Shown: positions 1 through 12,884 of the stretch, piece by piece
Layout: each line of letters begins with the position of its first letter
Position numbering within the stretch: the first letter of the stretch is position 1
Assembly (NCBI GenBank): GCA_963969595.1
Contig: OZ018413.1
Coordinates: 12,451,711 to 12,515,710 of the forward strand
Reading direction: 5' to 3'
DNA from: Neckera pumila
Taxonomy: Eukaryota; Streptophyta; Bryopsida; Hypnales; Neckeraceae
Length of the DNA: 64,000 bases
Program-made: the position numbers and the translations under genes
Notes under the pieces: generated by a model
Databases searched by the model: none
Seen by the model: the letters and a program-made list of their open reading frames with translations, nothing else
What the model was told of the DNA's origin: nothing

Positions 1-3000
1 TTCGTCCTAGACTCTTCTCTCGCTTCGTGCAGCTTGTTCTCCAGATGGGCACAATTCATCTGGAACACGACCATGAAAATCATCACCACCTCACACCCTG
101 ACCTTACAGGACAATGTGCCCAAGCAAACACTTCACAGATTCTTCCATAACCGAAAAGGAAATCCCATCAATAAACATGGTTATCATTCTGAGCATCCAC
201 CAGTTCTTTCAACCGTTGTTGTGCAAAGCATACAAGGGCAATCTCGACTTCAACATCTCAGATAAAGTCATGTAAGATCCCCAAAACCCACTCTCAAAAC
301 AAAAACTGTTGAGTTCAGAGCGTAGTCAGAGTCCACTAACCTGATACTCGTTCAAAAGCTCCGCGTTCCCGTCCAATTCGCCTGTTAGTCTAACAACATC
401 GGCCAAAGCAGATTTCAGTCTTTCATCCGCCGTCTCTAAACGCCCGTTCTTTTCCAATAAATCATTTTGTAATGCATAAACCTTTTCCTCTTTCGCCCTC
501 GAGAAGGAGTCTCCTCCTTCAACATTCTCATCTATGGATCCATCTTCAGCTTTCGCACCAGCGACGACTCCACTCAACTCCACATCCGTCGCCCCATGCT
601 CTTTTTCACTGGCACCATTCTGCGCCTCTACAAGCCCTGCAACGAAAACATACATGTTTTAGACAAAATCCAACCCGATCGTAGGTATGATGGAACACGT
701 TAGACCCAGCAGTCACCACAAGCAAAAAAATCGAGTTAGACATTTAAACGCTGCAAAACGTTCCAAGTACCTCCATCCCCATCCAAACCTCCTGCTGAGC
801 CCTCTTTTCTGGCCTCCACCATGCCAGCATCCGTAACAGATACTCCTCCTGAACAGTCCCAAAAGTTTACAACATCCTCAGTAACATGCTCCCAGACTAC
901 AGAAAAAGGACTGTTTCACACACTAAACCAAACCAGAATTTCACAACTTTATCTGGTCCCTAAAAAACCACAAACTTCCTCAACTAATACCCCCCCACAC
1001 TCTTCATCAGTCAGGCCACACCATTCTCCTCAACAGAGAAACATGCTGCCCAAAATCCGCACACAAACCATGCCATACCTGAAACGTCACTCATCACCTC
1101 GTCTCCTCCTTCCCTTGTACTGCCTCTCTGCGCACCCACAGAATCTGTCCTTGTGTCGATACTCGCGGACGAGCTACCTTGTATATTGCTAATCATCCCC
1201 TCGTCCATCGGATCTGCAACCCCAACACCTCCCTGCGTTCTTGTAGTTCCATCCCCGGTGACCGCAGACGTCCCAGAAGAATCAGCATCTTCCTCTCTTC
1301 TGCCCTCGACTTGCTCGAATTCTCCTGGCCCGTGACTTTTGCGACGGCTGCGCTCATGCCGTTCAACAGAACCATGCTTCTGCAATTGCATATGCTGCTC
1401 AGCCAGTCGCTGTTCCAGCTCCCGGATGCGCTTCTCATACGATTTGCATTGCGCCTGTCCACAAGTCACACGTCGTCCGCTCAAACCCAAGTTTCTATAT
1501 CCCCGAGATAGGTTGCACTACAGACGTTTATAACGTGACAAAACCAAACCCCTCTATGAATCCTTCGTGACACGTGCCAAACTGCTTCACTCTGACACCC
1601 ACACATAGCCTTAATACGAAGATCAACGTCCTCAGTCACCCAACATACCTGTTGTATAGACAGCATCCCAATTAACTGTTTCGCATGCTCGTCTTTCAAC
1701 TGCAGCGCCTCCGACGTTTTCTGGGCTGCGATATGAGCTCTTCCACCCCTCTCCATCTCAGCACCCTTCTCTGGCTCCTGACTGTCACCGGCCCCTTCCT
1801 CCAGTTCATAATCCAGGTCTAGGTTGCACAGCATAGCCACCGCTGACGCCAGTTCCGACTTCAACCATGCGTTCTCCACTTCCAACTTGCTCGTACCTGC
1901 TATCTCATCGCCCCCACTGCCGTCATCGTTGCCGTCCAACTCCTGATCGTCCCTGCTGTCCCCGATACCTTGAGACCCACCTGCAACGCAAAACAAGTCA
2001 ACGAAAATGGTAACGCTGTGCCAACCACAAATCCACCCACACTCCTCTCTCCCTCTATATCTCTCTAGTCGACTAACTCTCTGATTATCCGCACGAACGC
2101 ATCATGCTGCGAACGGATCAACCTCACTAAAATCATGAAGCCATGCAAGTCGTAATCTTCATGAATCTTCCTAAGCACTGACCACAGCATCTCAAATATA
2201 ACTCGAACCTAAACATCTTTAACACATCGAACCGCTCCCTACCACCCTCGGACCGCAAGGAAGCTTCTCTCCAAAATATCGCGTTCAGTCCTTAATTTGC
2301 AAGGACAAAAACACGAATACAACAATCGGGCAGATCGACACACCACAAAACACAAAAAGCGATGAACGCAGACTGCCAACCTGATGATTGAAAACCACTG
2401 TTGGAAAGAGACGGAGACCCGCCTCTCATCTTCTGATCGGGCCCTCTCATCAGCCGCCCGACTAGCGACTCGGGAGCGTACCGCTCCACGTCGTCAATGT
2501 CAATATCCAGCAGGTTCATGTCGAAAGGAGCAATATTTACAATGCACTGACTTGGATTCTCGAACAACCCCATAGCTTGCAGTACGTCTCGTTGAATATA
2601 CATGCTTTGTACCCGGAGAAACTCTTCACGGCGAGCCACCTCCGCTTCCCTCTTCCTTGCCAGCTTCTCGGCCAGCTGCCCGGCCTGCACTATCGATGTT
2701 TCGTTAGTGCCTCGACACGCACACCTCCGCCAATCAATCAATATTGTTTTAAAATTCAGTGAAGAGCACAACATCTACCAAGCACCAGACCGTCATGACG
2801 GAAACACTTACTTCATGTAGCATGCCTTCCAACATGTATCCTCATAGTTCTACTACAAAAGCAGTTTCAAATGAAGAAACCATTCTTCTGTCAGACAAGC
2901 TCTAACTTCCTAGCATACCAAGATCGAACAAAGCCCAAAAAAATCATCACCTGACCCATGTACAGTTTCATTGACGCCTTGCGTCGTACAACCTCAGCGA

Positions 3001-4632
3001 GGCATGCCTTATAAGAAGGACCCACACGCCGAAGTGACTTCAACTCCGTGAAATGCTCGTTCTGCCGAGCCATAGCCTCCTTGAACACAAACAGCTGATT
3101 CCGCATGTCCCTTATGCTCGACTGCAGGGCAGCCACACTCTGGAGCCGATTGTGCACACACAGATTCATCGCATTCTTGCTCTTCTTGCAGTACTCCAAA
3201 AGGTTCTCCAGTTCCCCATCGCACGCTTCCAGTCGAGGCAGGTGGTTTTTATCATGTACATCGTACATCGGCCCCAACGCAGATACCGCATCGTGAGGCC
3301 GTAAGTTTCCAGAATATTGACCACTCAGACAATCGTCCACCAACTTCTTCACCGTATTCACATCCTTGCTGAAACCCAAAAAAAACGGATTCAAAATCCA
3401 ATAATTCGAGCGATACAAACTCCTCTCCAACTCTCTAGTTCTAAACCACGAGCAACAAGACATTCCGCCACCACATACAGATACTCCATCTTCTCTTCAA
3501 AGAGCTGTCCATATCTAAACTCAGCACATGGCCCAATGCCTCTGCCCACCTAGTAACGCCTACATCAACACCTACTGCAGTCCAATAAACCGCATAGACA
3601 ACTTTTAAAAAATATTCAAGAGAACGCGGCTCTTTCGAAACTACAACGACAAGCAAATAATTCATGATATAGACAATGATAAATCCTCTTAAACCCTAGG
3701 TCAGGGTGCAGCAATCATACTCACCTGAGAGATTGTACGATGCTGGCTTGCTCTTCCGGGAACCGAATATGGTCCTCGATGGTCTCCTCAAGAACATGGA
3801 CGTCCACAGCGGACGGAGCGTAGAATAAATTATGTACATTTCGCTGTAAATCTCCGTACGATAGCTTCAATTCCGCTACCTTGTTACCAAACTGTTTATG
3901 AGAAAAGCTACACTGCTCCGCCCTCTCCCTCAAGCTCGACTCCCTCACGCAATCCAATAAAGTCTTTCGGCTTTCCGTCCGGAGTCTCGGATGCAGTTTG
4001 CACGCTCTCAACCGCTCCAAATCGCGCTCGAAATTTGACAGCAGATCCGAGTGCTGCTTCTGCTGCCGTTCATACTGCCTCAGAAAATCCCCGAACTGGT
4101 TGTCAATCACCTTGTAGTAATAGTCCATGTTCCCACGCGCAGTCTCCAGCGCCATCTCCTGGACCTGTTGCTCTCGCAGCAGCCGCCTGCAAGCATCGAA
4201 CCTCATCTGGCTCACGCTCAAAATCGCATGCCCTTTCTGAAAGTGATACTTGAATTGGCGCTCGTACGACGGCAGCGCTTTCAAAGCCGGGTCGGGAGCA
4301 TCGTCCAAGGGATGCCCCCCATGAACGCTCGACGGTGGTGGGGGAATAACGGGAGTCAGCACCTCGGGATCCTCCGGCGGAGGCGGTGGGCAATCCGCCA
4401 CCAGCCAAGCCCGATTATACAAAAACACATGCCGCCCCTCGTCGGGAAGCTTGTACACTCCCAGTGCGTTGTCAGGCTTCAAACTTGTATCGCCACACAA
4501 CAGCATTTGGTCGTGAAGCGGAATGCCCGTCAAGGACACCAAGCAGCTCTGTATCATCCCCACATTCGTCGTCGGGTGACAGTCCAGATCGAAGGACTGC
4601 CCGTTCTCCGCCACATGAATCAACATCTTCAC
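1..4632 (-). CDS. ATG11: ATG11 autophagy scaffold, 5' part (3' end beyond window)
   Basis: Plant ATG11 is the scaffold of the ATG1 kinase complex in autophagy and acts in the cytoplasm at the forming autophagosome. Exons on the minus strand, in order: 4632-3725, 3368-2951, 2684-2381, 1980-1649, 1454-1079, 848-771, 636-341 and 59-1 (partial). Every junction is GT-AG and the phases agree, giving about 923 codons. Residues 1-75 form the ubiquitin-like N-terminal domain. A Pro-rich linker follows, then the conserved block containing LDDAPDPALKALPSYERQF (about residues 110-130), the helical region with SKDVNTVKKLVDDC and RPHDAVSALGPMY, the segment ending in RRKASMKLYMGQ, then coiled coils with SYEKRIRELEQRL. 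These match plant ATG11 in order. The C-terminal ATG11 domain is not in the window. The start ATG at 4632 opens directly into the ubiquitin-like fold. No premature stop is seen. The call is very secure; exon edges are inferred from splice consensus and reading frame. Confidence 0.95.
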
Positions 4633-5700
4633 GTCTATTTACAAACCCTTGCCCAAACCCTCTCTCAATTGTTTTTTTTTCAAGGGCACTCTTCTCCCTC
4701 ACCCGTGCCACTCGCTCCACCGCCTTCAAAATTATGCACACTCCACGTCCTGTACACCCTCCCTCTTTCTCCCTCTCTCCCTCTCTATCTCCCACAGTCC
4801 ACAACACAAAACACTGCCCGGGCTCTGCTGATTCTCAGCGAGAAGCTCCATGCAAACCGCACGACCATCTCACTCTCAATCGCTCATCAATTCAAAACTC
4901 CAAACTCCACCACGCTTTCCAAATATCACCTACAAAACACCACCAACGCCAAATCAAACAAAATCACCCCAATTACAACCCTAAGTCCATGCAACGCCAA
5001 ACAACAGAACATCAAACGACATTACTCCACCACAAACCCAACATCAAACGAAATCTCTTCACCCGAACCACAACCATAAGTCCCTAAACCGACACGAACC
5101 CAATAACACTTCACTCCACCCAAATTACAACCCAATACGCCACAAACCCACCAACAGACGCGAGTACTCCACCGAGTTGCAACCGTAAATCCCTAACAAC
5201 GTCACAAACACAACAACAGATGACATCGCTTCACCTGAATTGCAACCCACGCCACAAACACAACTTCAACTCAACGATTACAACCCTAAGTCTGTCTGTA
5301 ACCCTAACTCGCCCATCACTCGGTCAAATTCTGCGACAACGCCATCGCTGTTAGGACAATTCTTCAACCTACAGTTGCCTCTGAGAATTTGCGTACCGAA
5401 ATGTCGATGAACCAAATTCTGTGGGTCTTGAAGTACTTGAAGTCTCTCTGCCTCTGGCTTGGTTCTGGGAAACCCTGACAAACCACTGTACTCTTCGGGA
5501 CGCGGGGTCCCCCGACTAAATGAACTGAAGCCACCGCAGCTTTACTTTGCTTTTACCACCTGGGCCAGGCTGCTGCGGCCTCCAACACACGCAAAGGATA
5601 TTCACGAAAAAGCACACCTTTTCATACTCGGGAGGGTATCGAAGGATCTCAACCGTGGTCTTGGGGAGGGTTAATGGGAGGGTTAATGGGAGGGTTTAGA
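4633..5700. other. Upstream region of ATG11 (leader and promoter)
   Basis: No gene is recognised. The stretch is C- and A-rich on the plus strand, so CT/TG-rich in the ATG11 sense. It contains a CT-rich patch at about 4,760-4,795 that would suit a leader. Short open frames here (for example 5,278-5,481 minus) show no recognisable domain and are probably leader or promoter sequence. A short tandem duplication of gggagggttaat-like units lies at about 5,658-5,695. Confidence 0.5.
4971..5293. repeat. Degenerate tandem repeat upstream of ATG11
   Basis: A motif acaaccctaagtcc recurs in diverged form at 4,975, 5,070, 5,179 and 5,280. Related half-units of the type aattacaaccca lie at about 5,118 and 5,237, which suggests a 50-60 bp unit repeated about six times. 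The copies diverge strongly. It lies 340-660 bp upstream of the ATG11 start codon. Confidence 0.55.
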
Positions 5701-7110
5701 GGTTGGGTGAGGTGTGTAGATACCCACGACTGTCCGGGTATTTGCTAACGGATTTCTGTACAGTCGATGAGAACCAAGGCTGTCGGACCTTAGAGCATCA
5801 TCAACTTGGCTCTCTAAATGACCCACTAAATTAAGGTAGATAAGCCTATTATCACCTGTAGATATGAATTTACCATAAATTAATATTGCTAAATTCTATA
5901 GTTTTAAGTTTGTTCACAGGGAAGTTTGGATGCGCTATGGATAATTCCTAAGGGAAACTAATCAACCCAAAGTTGTGCACAATTAAAGGTAAAGGAAATA
6001 CTTGGCCTAATACCAGGAATCAATAGATAATAATTCATGTTTAATATATTTAAAATCCAAGGTTAATGAACTTATCACATCAATTGTTAAAGTCACTCTT
6101 TATGATCTTAAATCTGATTTCCTTTTCCACCCTTGAAGATCTATTGCTTCTTATTCTTTAACTTGAACTCCAACTCCGTTCTTCACCTATAGTCTTGTCA
6201 GCTTCCACGGATATCGGTTCACTTTGATTTACTTCTTTATGCTCCAGTTCCAATTGCATTTTAATTCCGACTACAAAGTATTTACACATTCGCTTTGGAT
6301 AATTCTCCTCACAGCAGAATTTACATTTGCCTCTATTTCTATAGAATCCACTCATCCTTACATTCTCAGTTCATTCACAATTGATAACACAATTAAAATT
6401 GACCACTGTTCAACATTAATTTCCAATCACTCAATGGACCATTTCTCTAAAATCTGAATCTATAGATCTAACACTCAATTCAAACACAACAGATACAATT
6501 GATTCATTCATACATTTAGTACGTTTTCAACAATGACAATAAAACTCAGACTATAGAACACCATTTTAACACACATCAACACAGGCACCAAGTGATTCCA
6601 ACCATACAAAATTCAGCGCTCACCACAATTGGGTCCAATTGAGCCATTGCACATAAATTCTAGTTTCCAATCAACTCAACATTATATTTCATTTCTGAGT
6701 TTTTTCACAATAGGTTCTCACTCTCCACTATCTCGCTCCGATACATCAATCGATCCAACACAACTACCAAAGAACCGCACTATAGAAATCTAACTCTTCA
6801 CCCGCACTAAAAATCACACACACAACTATCGATCACTTTACACACTACCAGCTACACCACCACAGGAGCTCTGGACACGCATTCTAGACTGGGGCCGCAC
6901 TTTCACAATAGTTCCCTTTTTCCCTCTTCAGCCGATCGGTTGAGTAACCGCATCAATAGTTGCAACCCATTCATCCCAAGCTATTCATCCATTAACAACA
7001 TCCTCTAGTTAAATCCATTGTAACCAGTAATATTAACATATTAACCCCTGAAGTACTATAGATTTATAAAAATGAAAGGACTTAACCAAAATTTGCTCCT
7101 ATGAACAGAT
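5700..7110. other. AT-rich intergenic, no gene seen
   Basis: Only short chance frames are present (for example at 6,158-6,457) with no recognisable protein similarity and strong AT bias. A TTAA followed by CCCCTGAAG lies at 7,041-7,053 and resembles one end of the TTAA elements described further right, but no matching second end was found nearby. Confidence 0.5.
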
Positions 7111-7500
7111 TATCTATAGATTCTACGACTACATAGCCCTAATTTGCAAGCTGAATATATTGGGGTCAATTCCAAGAGGGACACATATTTTTTAGAGGTG
7201 TGCATTTGTTTTACAAATCAATCCCATGTAGAATTATAATTTTTTGATTAAAATTGTAATTTCTATGAATTTTTGAAGTGGGTTGCCTTGAAATTACAAA
7301 ACCACCCATAAACTAGAGTCATAAACGTCTCACAAACAACCCATAACCACCCTTCAAGGTATCTATTAGCATTTAAGTATTGACCAATGAAAGATTGAAC
7401 ACGTTATCCTTTGTGGCATTACTGCTCTGATTTTGTCAAAAAAATGAATAGATTTGACTAGATTTGCTGGCGAAATTGGGGCCAAAAGAAGCATGGTGGA
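7110..7500 (-). repeat. Dispersed repeat, related to 59,530-59,930 in opposite orientation
   Basis: The reverse complement of this stretch aligns by eye over most of its length with 59,530-59,930. Shared landmarks include ccctcttggaattgacc, followed about 15 bases later by attcagcttgcaaa. No protein and no clear terminal repeats were found. It is probably a remnant of a non-autonomous transposon. Confidence 0.5.
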
Positions 7501-7514
7501 AATAGGAAGTTGTC

Positions 7515-7880
7515 ATTTTTAGTCTGGTTTATCTTATTTTATTATCTTTTGTTTGGTGTAAAATATGAACTTGTGATTATTATTGTTGAAGTACATCAGA
7601 AATCTCTGTAAGTAAACACAACAAAATTTGAATTGGACAATCGAACAATTGAAATAGAGCCCATTGCCTTTGTTTAGCGTGATTTGCTATAGCACATTTA
7701 AATTTTTATCTTTCAGCTTTCTTCCAATGGGATTTATTTCCGTTGTTCAATTTTCAAATCCAAATTTTATTGTATCTATTTACAAGAATTCTTAATGTGC
7801 TTCAACAATAGTAATCATAAGGCTCTAATTTTATAGCAAATAAAAGATGGTAAAATAATGTAGTAAGTCATTTAGAGCTA
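7515..7880. repeat. Long fold-back (inverted repeat) element
   Basis: Left arm about 7,520-7,672 and right arm about 7,715-7,872 are imperfect reverse complements along about 150 bases. Landmarks are gattattattgttgaagtac on the left and its counterpart near 7,795-7,812 on the right. Only about 40 bases separate the arms, so a transcript could fold into a long hairpin. No TSD could be fixed with confidence. The family is not recognised. Confidence 0.65.
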
Positions 7881-8111
7881 GAGCTGGATTGATGATGCTC
7901 ATATGTTTGCATTCTGTGCAAGTATATTAGCTCAGGTCTGAAGAGAAAGAGGCTTTGTGTTCCCATAAAAGTTAGATGAGAACAAGTTTGAGTTTGATCA
8001 TACTAAAAAGTGAGTAAGTGCTAAGAAAACTACATTTAATTTGTGACTTGTTGTAAAATCACCATATCTTGCCTAAAATAAAAGTTGCTTGGGCAAGAGA
8101 GTCAAGGTCTT

Positions 8112-9379
8112 CACTACTAGAAAATCCAGTGCCCGAATCAATTAGAAAACCAAAAAATATATGTTGATTTGGACATTTTGGTTTGGACAATAATCAACAC
8201 TTCTATGCTGATTTTATTTTAGAATTTGGTCAAATTTGAAAAAAATGATTATTATTCCACATGTATTGCCATGTAGGCAATAAAAGCCACATGGACAAGG
8301 CTGCTATATTAGCAAACCCTGCTACATATACAAGGTTGCTGGTGGGATTTGAATTTACAACCTTATACTTGGAAAACTATAGCTCCAACCATTGCACCAA
8401 GGCTAAAGCTTTATAAATATATTAGATTGTTTGTTTTTATTTATTCCTACTTGCTTCATTTTCATTGATTTTATATAAAATTATTATCCAAAATCCTATT
8501 TTTCTGGTCAAATCAACACATTTATGTTGATTGCTATTCAGAGGAGGGTGGATGCAAGAAAGACTGGTACTATTTTGCGTCATGGGCCATAACTTTTGGA
8601 GCTTTAAGCCAATGTATTTGAATTTTTTAGAAAGAAGGCTACCTTCATAGTAGCAAAAACAGTGTTATTTTTCATAAATAAAGAAAATAGGTTTTATAAT
8701 TAATTATCAATTTTTCTAATTTGTCACTCTTTGCGGTTTAAGGATTTTTAGTACTGGAAGTATCCAAATTTAATGATTATGTGGTCTATTTTCATAGTAG
8801 GAAGTCATGTTTCTACCAAAGGAAATTAAAAATATTTTATTTTATGTCCTCCACATGCTCCCTTGCACGCGCATTTTTGAACATTGAAGATAGTTTTAAG
8901 ATCATTCTTTTGGTGAAATCTCATCACCATTATCTCTTCTTAATTTTTAGTTTTCTTGAAATTTGCTTTTCCAATTTTTTACAAATTAAAATGTGAAAGT
9001 ACCTATTTTCATGAGATTTGCACTTTTCTAATTCTCCTACTTAGAGAATTTTTCTCTACTTTTCCTTCTTGGGGTACTTTTTTCTGAAAGGTTTATACAT
9101 TAAACATTTTTTTCATATTTTTTAAAATTGTTTTTCAAATTATACAATACTCCCAAAGAAAAAAGGAGTACTATGGAAAATGCTACATAAACCGCATGGT
9201 CTTTCTTGAAATGACCTAGGACTACCAAATCAACTGAGCAAACTTTTATTTTGGTCAAATTAACAAAACTGTATTGATTGATGTTTAAAGGATTGCTAAA
9301 ACAACAGATCCCAAAAGAAATTTGTCATAATCTGTAAATGCATTTAATCTTCTATAAATTAGGGCTTTTTTTTGTAGTG
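8112..9379. mobile_element. Non-autonomous CACTA (En/Spm) transposon
   Basis: The left end is CACTACTAGAAAATCC and the right end is TTTTTTTTGTAGTG, whose complement starts CACTACAAAAAAAAG. These are standard plant CACTA termini. A 3-bp target duplication CTT flanks it (8,109-8,111 and 9,380-9,382), as expected for the superfamily. The 1,268-bp interior holds no transposase frame, so the element would depend on an autonomous relative elsewhere. Its part at about 8,550-9,230 is related to 23,600-24,270. Confidence 0.85.
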
Positions 9380-9914
9380 CTTTCAATGATTCCATCTAGT
9401 CTAAATAGAAAGACATGTAATCATAAGAGTCAAGGTCTATTTCAAATACATGTATTTTTTTAGTTTATTTATATATGTGTTTAAAAAAGATTTGCAAAGA
9501 AAAGCTAGAATCCTCTTTAAACTCCATACCAGATCCAACAAATATTTAGATAGTTCATTAATCGTCCTTAAAACGAAGCCCCTCCATTTGCTCTTCAAAA
9601 TACAAATTTAAGGGATCCAATTCAACTCTCTAAATGACTTACCACATTACGAATTCAAGAGATCCAATGTTTCATTCCTTAAAACTAGGCCTTTCCATCT
9701 ATTTTGTCAAGTATTGGACTATTAACAATTTTGGATTGAGGATGCTCTCAATGGAAGCCTAGTCTAACCCATGATGAGAATTCTAAATCTCAAATGTAGG
9801 CATCTTTAAGAACAAAGCGGCTTCAACTTCCAATGGCATATGATAGTAAAAGAGTTGCAAATTGCTCAAATCTTGTACTTCTTAGCAAAATATATAAGTG
9901 AATTTTAGACTACA
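9380..9914. other. AT-rich intergenic, nothing recognised
   Basis: No gene, repeat pair or terminal structure was recognised between the CACTA element and the adjacent Helitron. Confidence 0.5.
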
Positions 9915-10317
9915 CTAGTGTAGCCCTGTGCCGATGCCACAGCCAAGACAAAAGCAAAGATAATTTTCTAATTATTAAAGTCATAATAAAAACTTTGAAA
10001 TTCAATAACTTTTGCACCGTAGGCCCAAACGCCACAAAACAAAGCCCGTGCCCCCCTCCTCGCCAAGAGCTTTCTGATACTAAGCACACAGCCGGAATCA
10101 AAGTAAAAATAATTTTCTAATTTTTTGATCTGTAAATACTTCAAAATTCAATAACTTCCGCATCGTAGCTCCAAACGCCACAAAACCAAGCTCGTGCACC
10201 CCTCTTCGCCGAGCGCTTTCCAATGGTACCAAGCACACGGCTGGGGGACGCACGGTTTGGGAGATCTCAACGTAATAAAACAAACAAATAAACAAACCAC
10301 CGAACTTAAGGTATAGA
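9915..10317 (-). mobile_element. Non-autonomous Helitron, copy A (duplicated core)
   Basis: Read on the minus strand the element starts TCTATACCTTAAG and ends ACACTAG. The host base before it is A and the base after it is T, with no target duplication, which is the canonical Helitron signature. The interior contains two diverged copies of the roughly 150-bp core shared with copies B-D (landmark ccaaacgccacaaaacc-like), so this is a tandem dimer of the core. It lacks the 12-bp minisatellite of the other copies. No Rep or helicase frame is present. Confidence 0.8.
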
Positions 10318-11400
10318 TTCCTTTGCTAGAAGGTAGACTATATGGTAATATAGTCTCTTTTACTCAATAAGGTAGGAATACCATAATCCATGCCAATTCA
10401 TAAAGGATGATGTACTTGCTCTTGTCATTTCAAGGTATAAATGACAACAACAAGTACAATGAAACCATTTATTGATTGGCATGGTTTATGGTATTTTTAC
10501 CTTACACTTGACTCAATGTATTATCAAATAATTCAATCACTTCATATAGCTCTTTAGAAAGCTTCACATTGGACAAGCTACACACAACAAATAGACCCCA
10601 TTTGGCCAACTCTTCTTCTTGAGTATGTCTAGCATTGATAATTGTAAAGCTGAGGCAATGTTTGAGCCTTTCTAAAGATGAAATAAAATGAATACATTAA
10701 TCCTGGACTGTCGGACCGATGACCGTGGACAGGAAGAGAGAAAGTGACCGAAAACCGTGGGGTCCCACAGAATTGCATGTATGGATTGGAATTTGTGACA
10801 CTGAGATCAAAACTTTGTAGGGTTTGAAGACAGCAGCTCCTAAGATCCCAAAAAGCATATAAAGTAATCAGAAACTGATAGGTTCATGAATTCATTGTCG
10901 TGTAGAGAGAGTTTGCCTCCGGAAATTGCAGAGATTTTAGCTGCAATTTGAAATGGTTTAGGACTAGAGTGTGTAACGGTCGCGTTGAATCTTGTACCTC
11001 AAACCTTAAATCTTCTACTTAAAACTTTGAATCTTCAACTTCACCTTGAAACTGCTCCTTTTTTATCTATCTTGAGGCTGGCTCTAAACGGGTTAGGGTT
11101 CAGTCAAGTAGGTGATAAGAAACCACAGTCCTCAGACAGATAAAACAGGACAGCATAACACGAGATGCCGTCCGGATGATGGGCTTTTAAACTTTCAAAC
11201 TCTCGGTGACCAGCTTTAAGAACCAAGCTTTACTATGAGAATAAGCAAGTCTCGACCATGTGGGCAATTAACCCCACTTCGTTACCCACGACACAAAATG
11301 AGGCTAGCAATGGTGTAAACCAAGCCGCCTGCAACAACAAAGTTTACAAAGCCACAAGCCATACACACAGACACACACAAGTCTTCAACACTTCCTCCAA
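10318..11400. other. Intergenic, no gene supported
   Basis: Mixed composition with a few GC-richer patches (10,720-10,960 and 11,080-11,260), but no open frame with recognisable content. Confidence 0.45.
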
Positions 11401-12180
11401 TCTCCAACTTCAACCTCCAATTTGTAAGCTGAACTTTGAGTGAGTGCCTCCAACGCTCCACAGCCTCAAATGAGATGAGTAATATCTCTTTGAAAAGCTA
11501 GCACAAACTCTTACTTCTCTTCAAAGTTTCAAACAATTCTAAAATTTTGTCCAACTTCTATGGCCATCCAAAGTTTTGGCCTTGAGAAAGAAAGGCATTA
11601 GATCCTCTTTTACTTCTTCACTCACAACTCACTCATACAAACTCCAAATAGAACAAGTGATAGCTTCATGAATAGCTAACACAATTTTCTACATTTTCTC
11701 TAAATCTCAAACAATTCTAAAACTCTGTCCAATATCTATGGCCATCCAAAGTTTCGGCCTTGAGAGAAAAAGGGCAGCAGACCGTCCTTCACTTCCACAC
11801 TCACAACTCACTCATAAGAAATTCAAATGGAACGAATGATAGCTTTATGAAAAACTAACACAATTCTCTACGCTCCCTCCAAATCTCATTATAAATCAAG
11901 AACCTGTTCGTCTTTTGTGGCTGATCAAAGTCTCTGCCTTTTAGTTTCAAAGGCAACAAAACCCCCTCCACTCAAACTAGCACAACTTTTGATTCACAAC
12001 TCCAAATCAAGCAAATGAGATCAATTTAAAAAATACACACCATAATACACAACTCCTCTAAATTTCATTTCAAAACTCTTCAAACTCCCAACACAATAGC
12101 CCTCCAAACATTCGGGGTCCTCTCTAAACTCACAATGAGAGAGAAGATCCATAGTGTCCTCTTTTTCTTCACCCTATCTT
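11400..12180. repeat. Tandem repeat, about 179-bp unit, about four copies
   Basis: A motif of the type agctaacacaattctct recurs near 11,496, 11,674, 11,853 and about 12,033. The motif ggccatccaaagttttggcc recurs in phase near 11,561, 11,740, 11,920 and 12,100. Spacing is 178-180 bp. Units 2 and 3 are the most alike and the outer units are more diverged. Confidence 0.75.
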
Positions 12181-12458
12181 CATTCTAACCACACAAACAA
12201 GTGGGGTCAGCTCCTAACTCACTCTCCAAGGCTACAACAACAATAATTGAGCACTCATTTGGCCCACAACTATTTTTTATCTTTAACTTAGAAGAAAATT
12301 CATTCAAGTTTACCGAAAAGGCAAACTATTTGAATAATTTCCTCATACTACTTTACAAATACAAAACTAATGTAAGAAATCACTCCAACTATGGAATGAA
12401 GAGCTCAAACTCAACACACGTCTAGTAGAGATAAAAAACTAGAGTTCCAATTAAAATA

Positions 12459-12884
12459 TCACTCCATTTGCAGGAATTTGAGGATGCGTTTGACGGTAGC
12501 AGCAACATAATCGGCACGATCCACCTTAGTTAAATGATTGATTGGTCCTTCCAACCGTCGTTGATGACCACGACTCCCCTTGATAGGCTTGACCATGCAA
12601 TAATATTGATCTTTGTTCAAACCTTCAAAACATCCTTCAAATGTCACTTTACGACTGTCGGGCTCAACGCATCCAACTTGTAACAAGATCACTAATGCCT
12701 GAGCGTCACGCTGAAGATTTCTGTGCCATCGTTTCTCCACACGAGGTTGTTTTGGTGGTCGAGATGGCCCGGCTTCATCTTGTGGTCGCTCATGCGGTAA
12801 TGGAAGACCCAACAATAGTTGATGTTGATCCGGCAATTGCGATAGAGAAAAATTCAAACTCACGCTCCGGTTGAGATTCTTCAT
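12459..12884 (-). CDS. Hypothetical protein, 141 aa
   Basis: An open frame on the minus strand begins MKNLNRSVSLNFSLSQLPD and ends KRILKFLQME. It is noticeably richer in G+C than the flanks and has a balanced amino-acid make-up with a basic, Pro-rich middle (residues about 25-55). I do not recognise a domain. It could be a genuine small gene, one exon of a larger gene, or a transposon-derived frame, since it lies about 1 kb from the piggyBac relic on the same strand. No signal peptide or membrane segment is apparent. Confidence 0.35.
   Translation of the reverse strand: MKNLNRSVSLNFSLSQLPDQHQLLLGLPLPHERPQDEAGPSRPPKQPRVEKRWHRNLQRDAQALVILLQVGCVEPDSRKVTFEGCFEGLNKDQYYCMVKPIKGSRGHQRRLEGPINHLTKVDRADYVAATVKRILKFLQME

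Noticed and set aside
4051..5079. 342-aa open frame on the plus strand
   Set aside because: It is antisense to ATG11 exon 1 and its leader. Its composition is the mirror of the real coding strand and it shows no domain.
9910..10295. Two minus-strand frames sharing FVAFG and LLNF motifs, also seen in Helitron copies B-D
   Set aside because: The similarity is at DNA level and extends through non-coding and frame-broken parts of the Helitrons, so a conserved protein is not needed to explain it.
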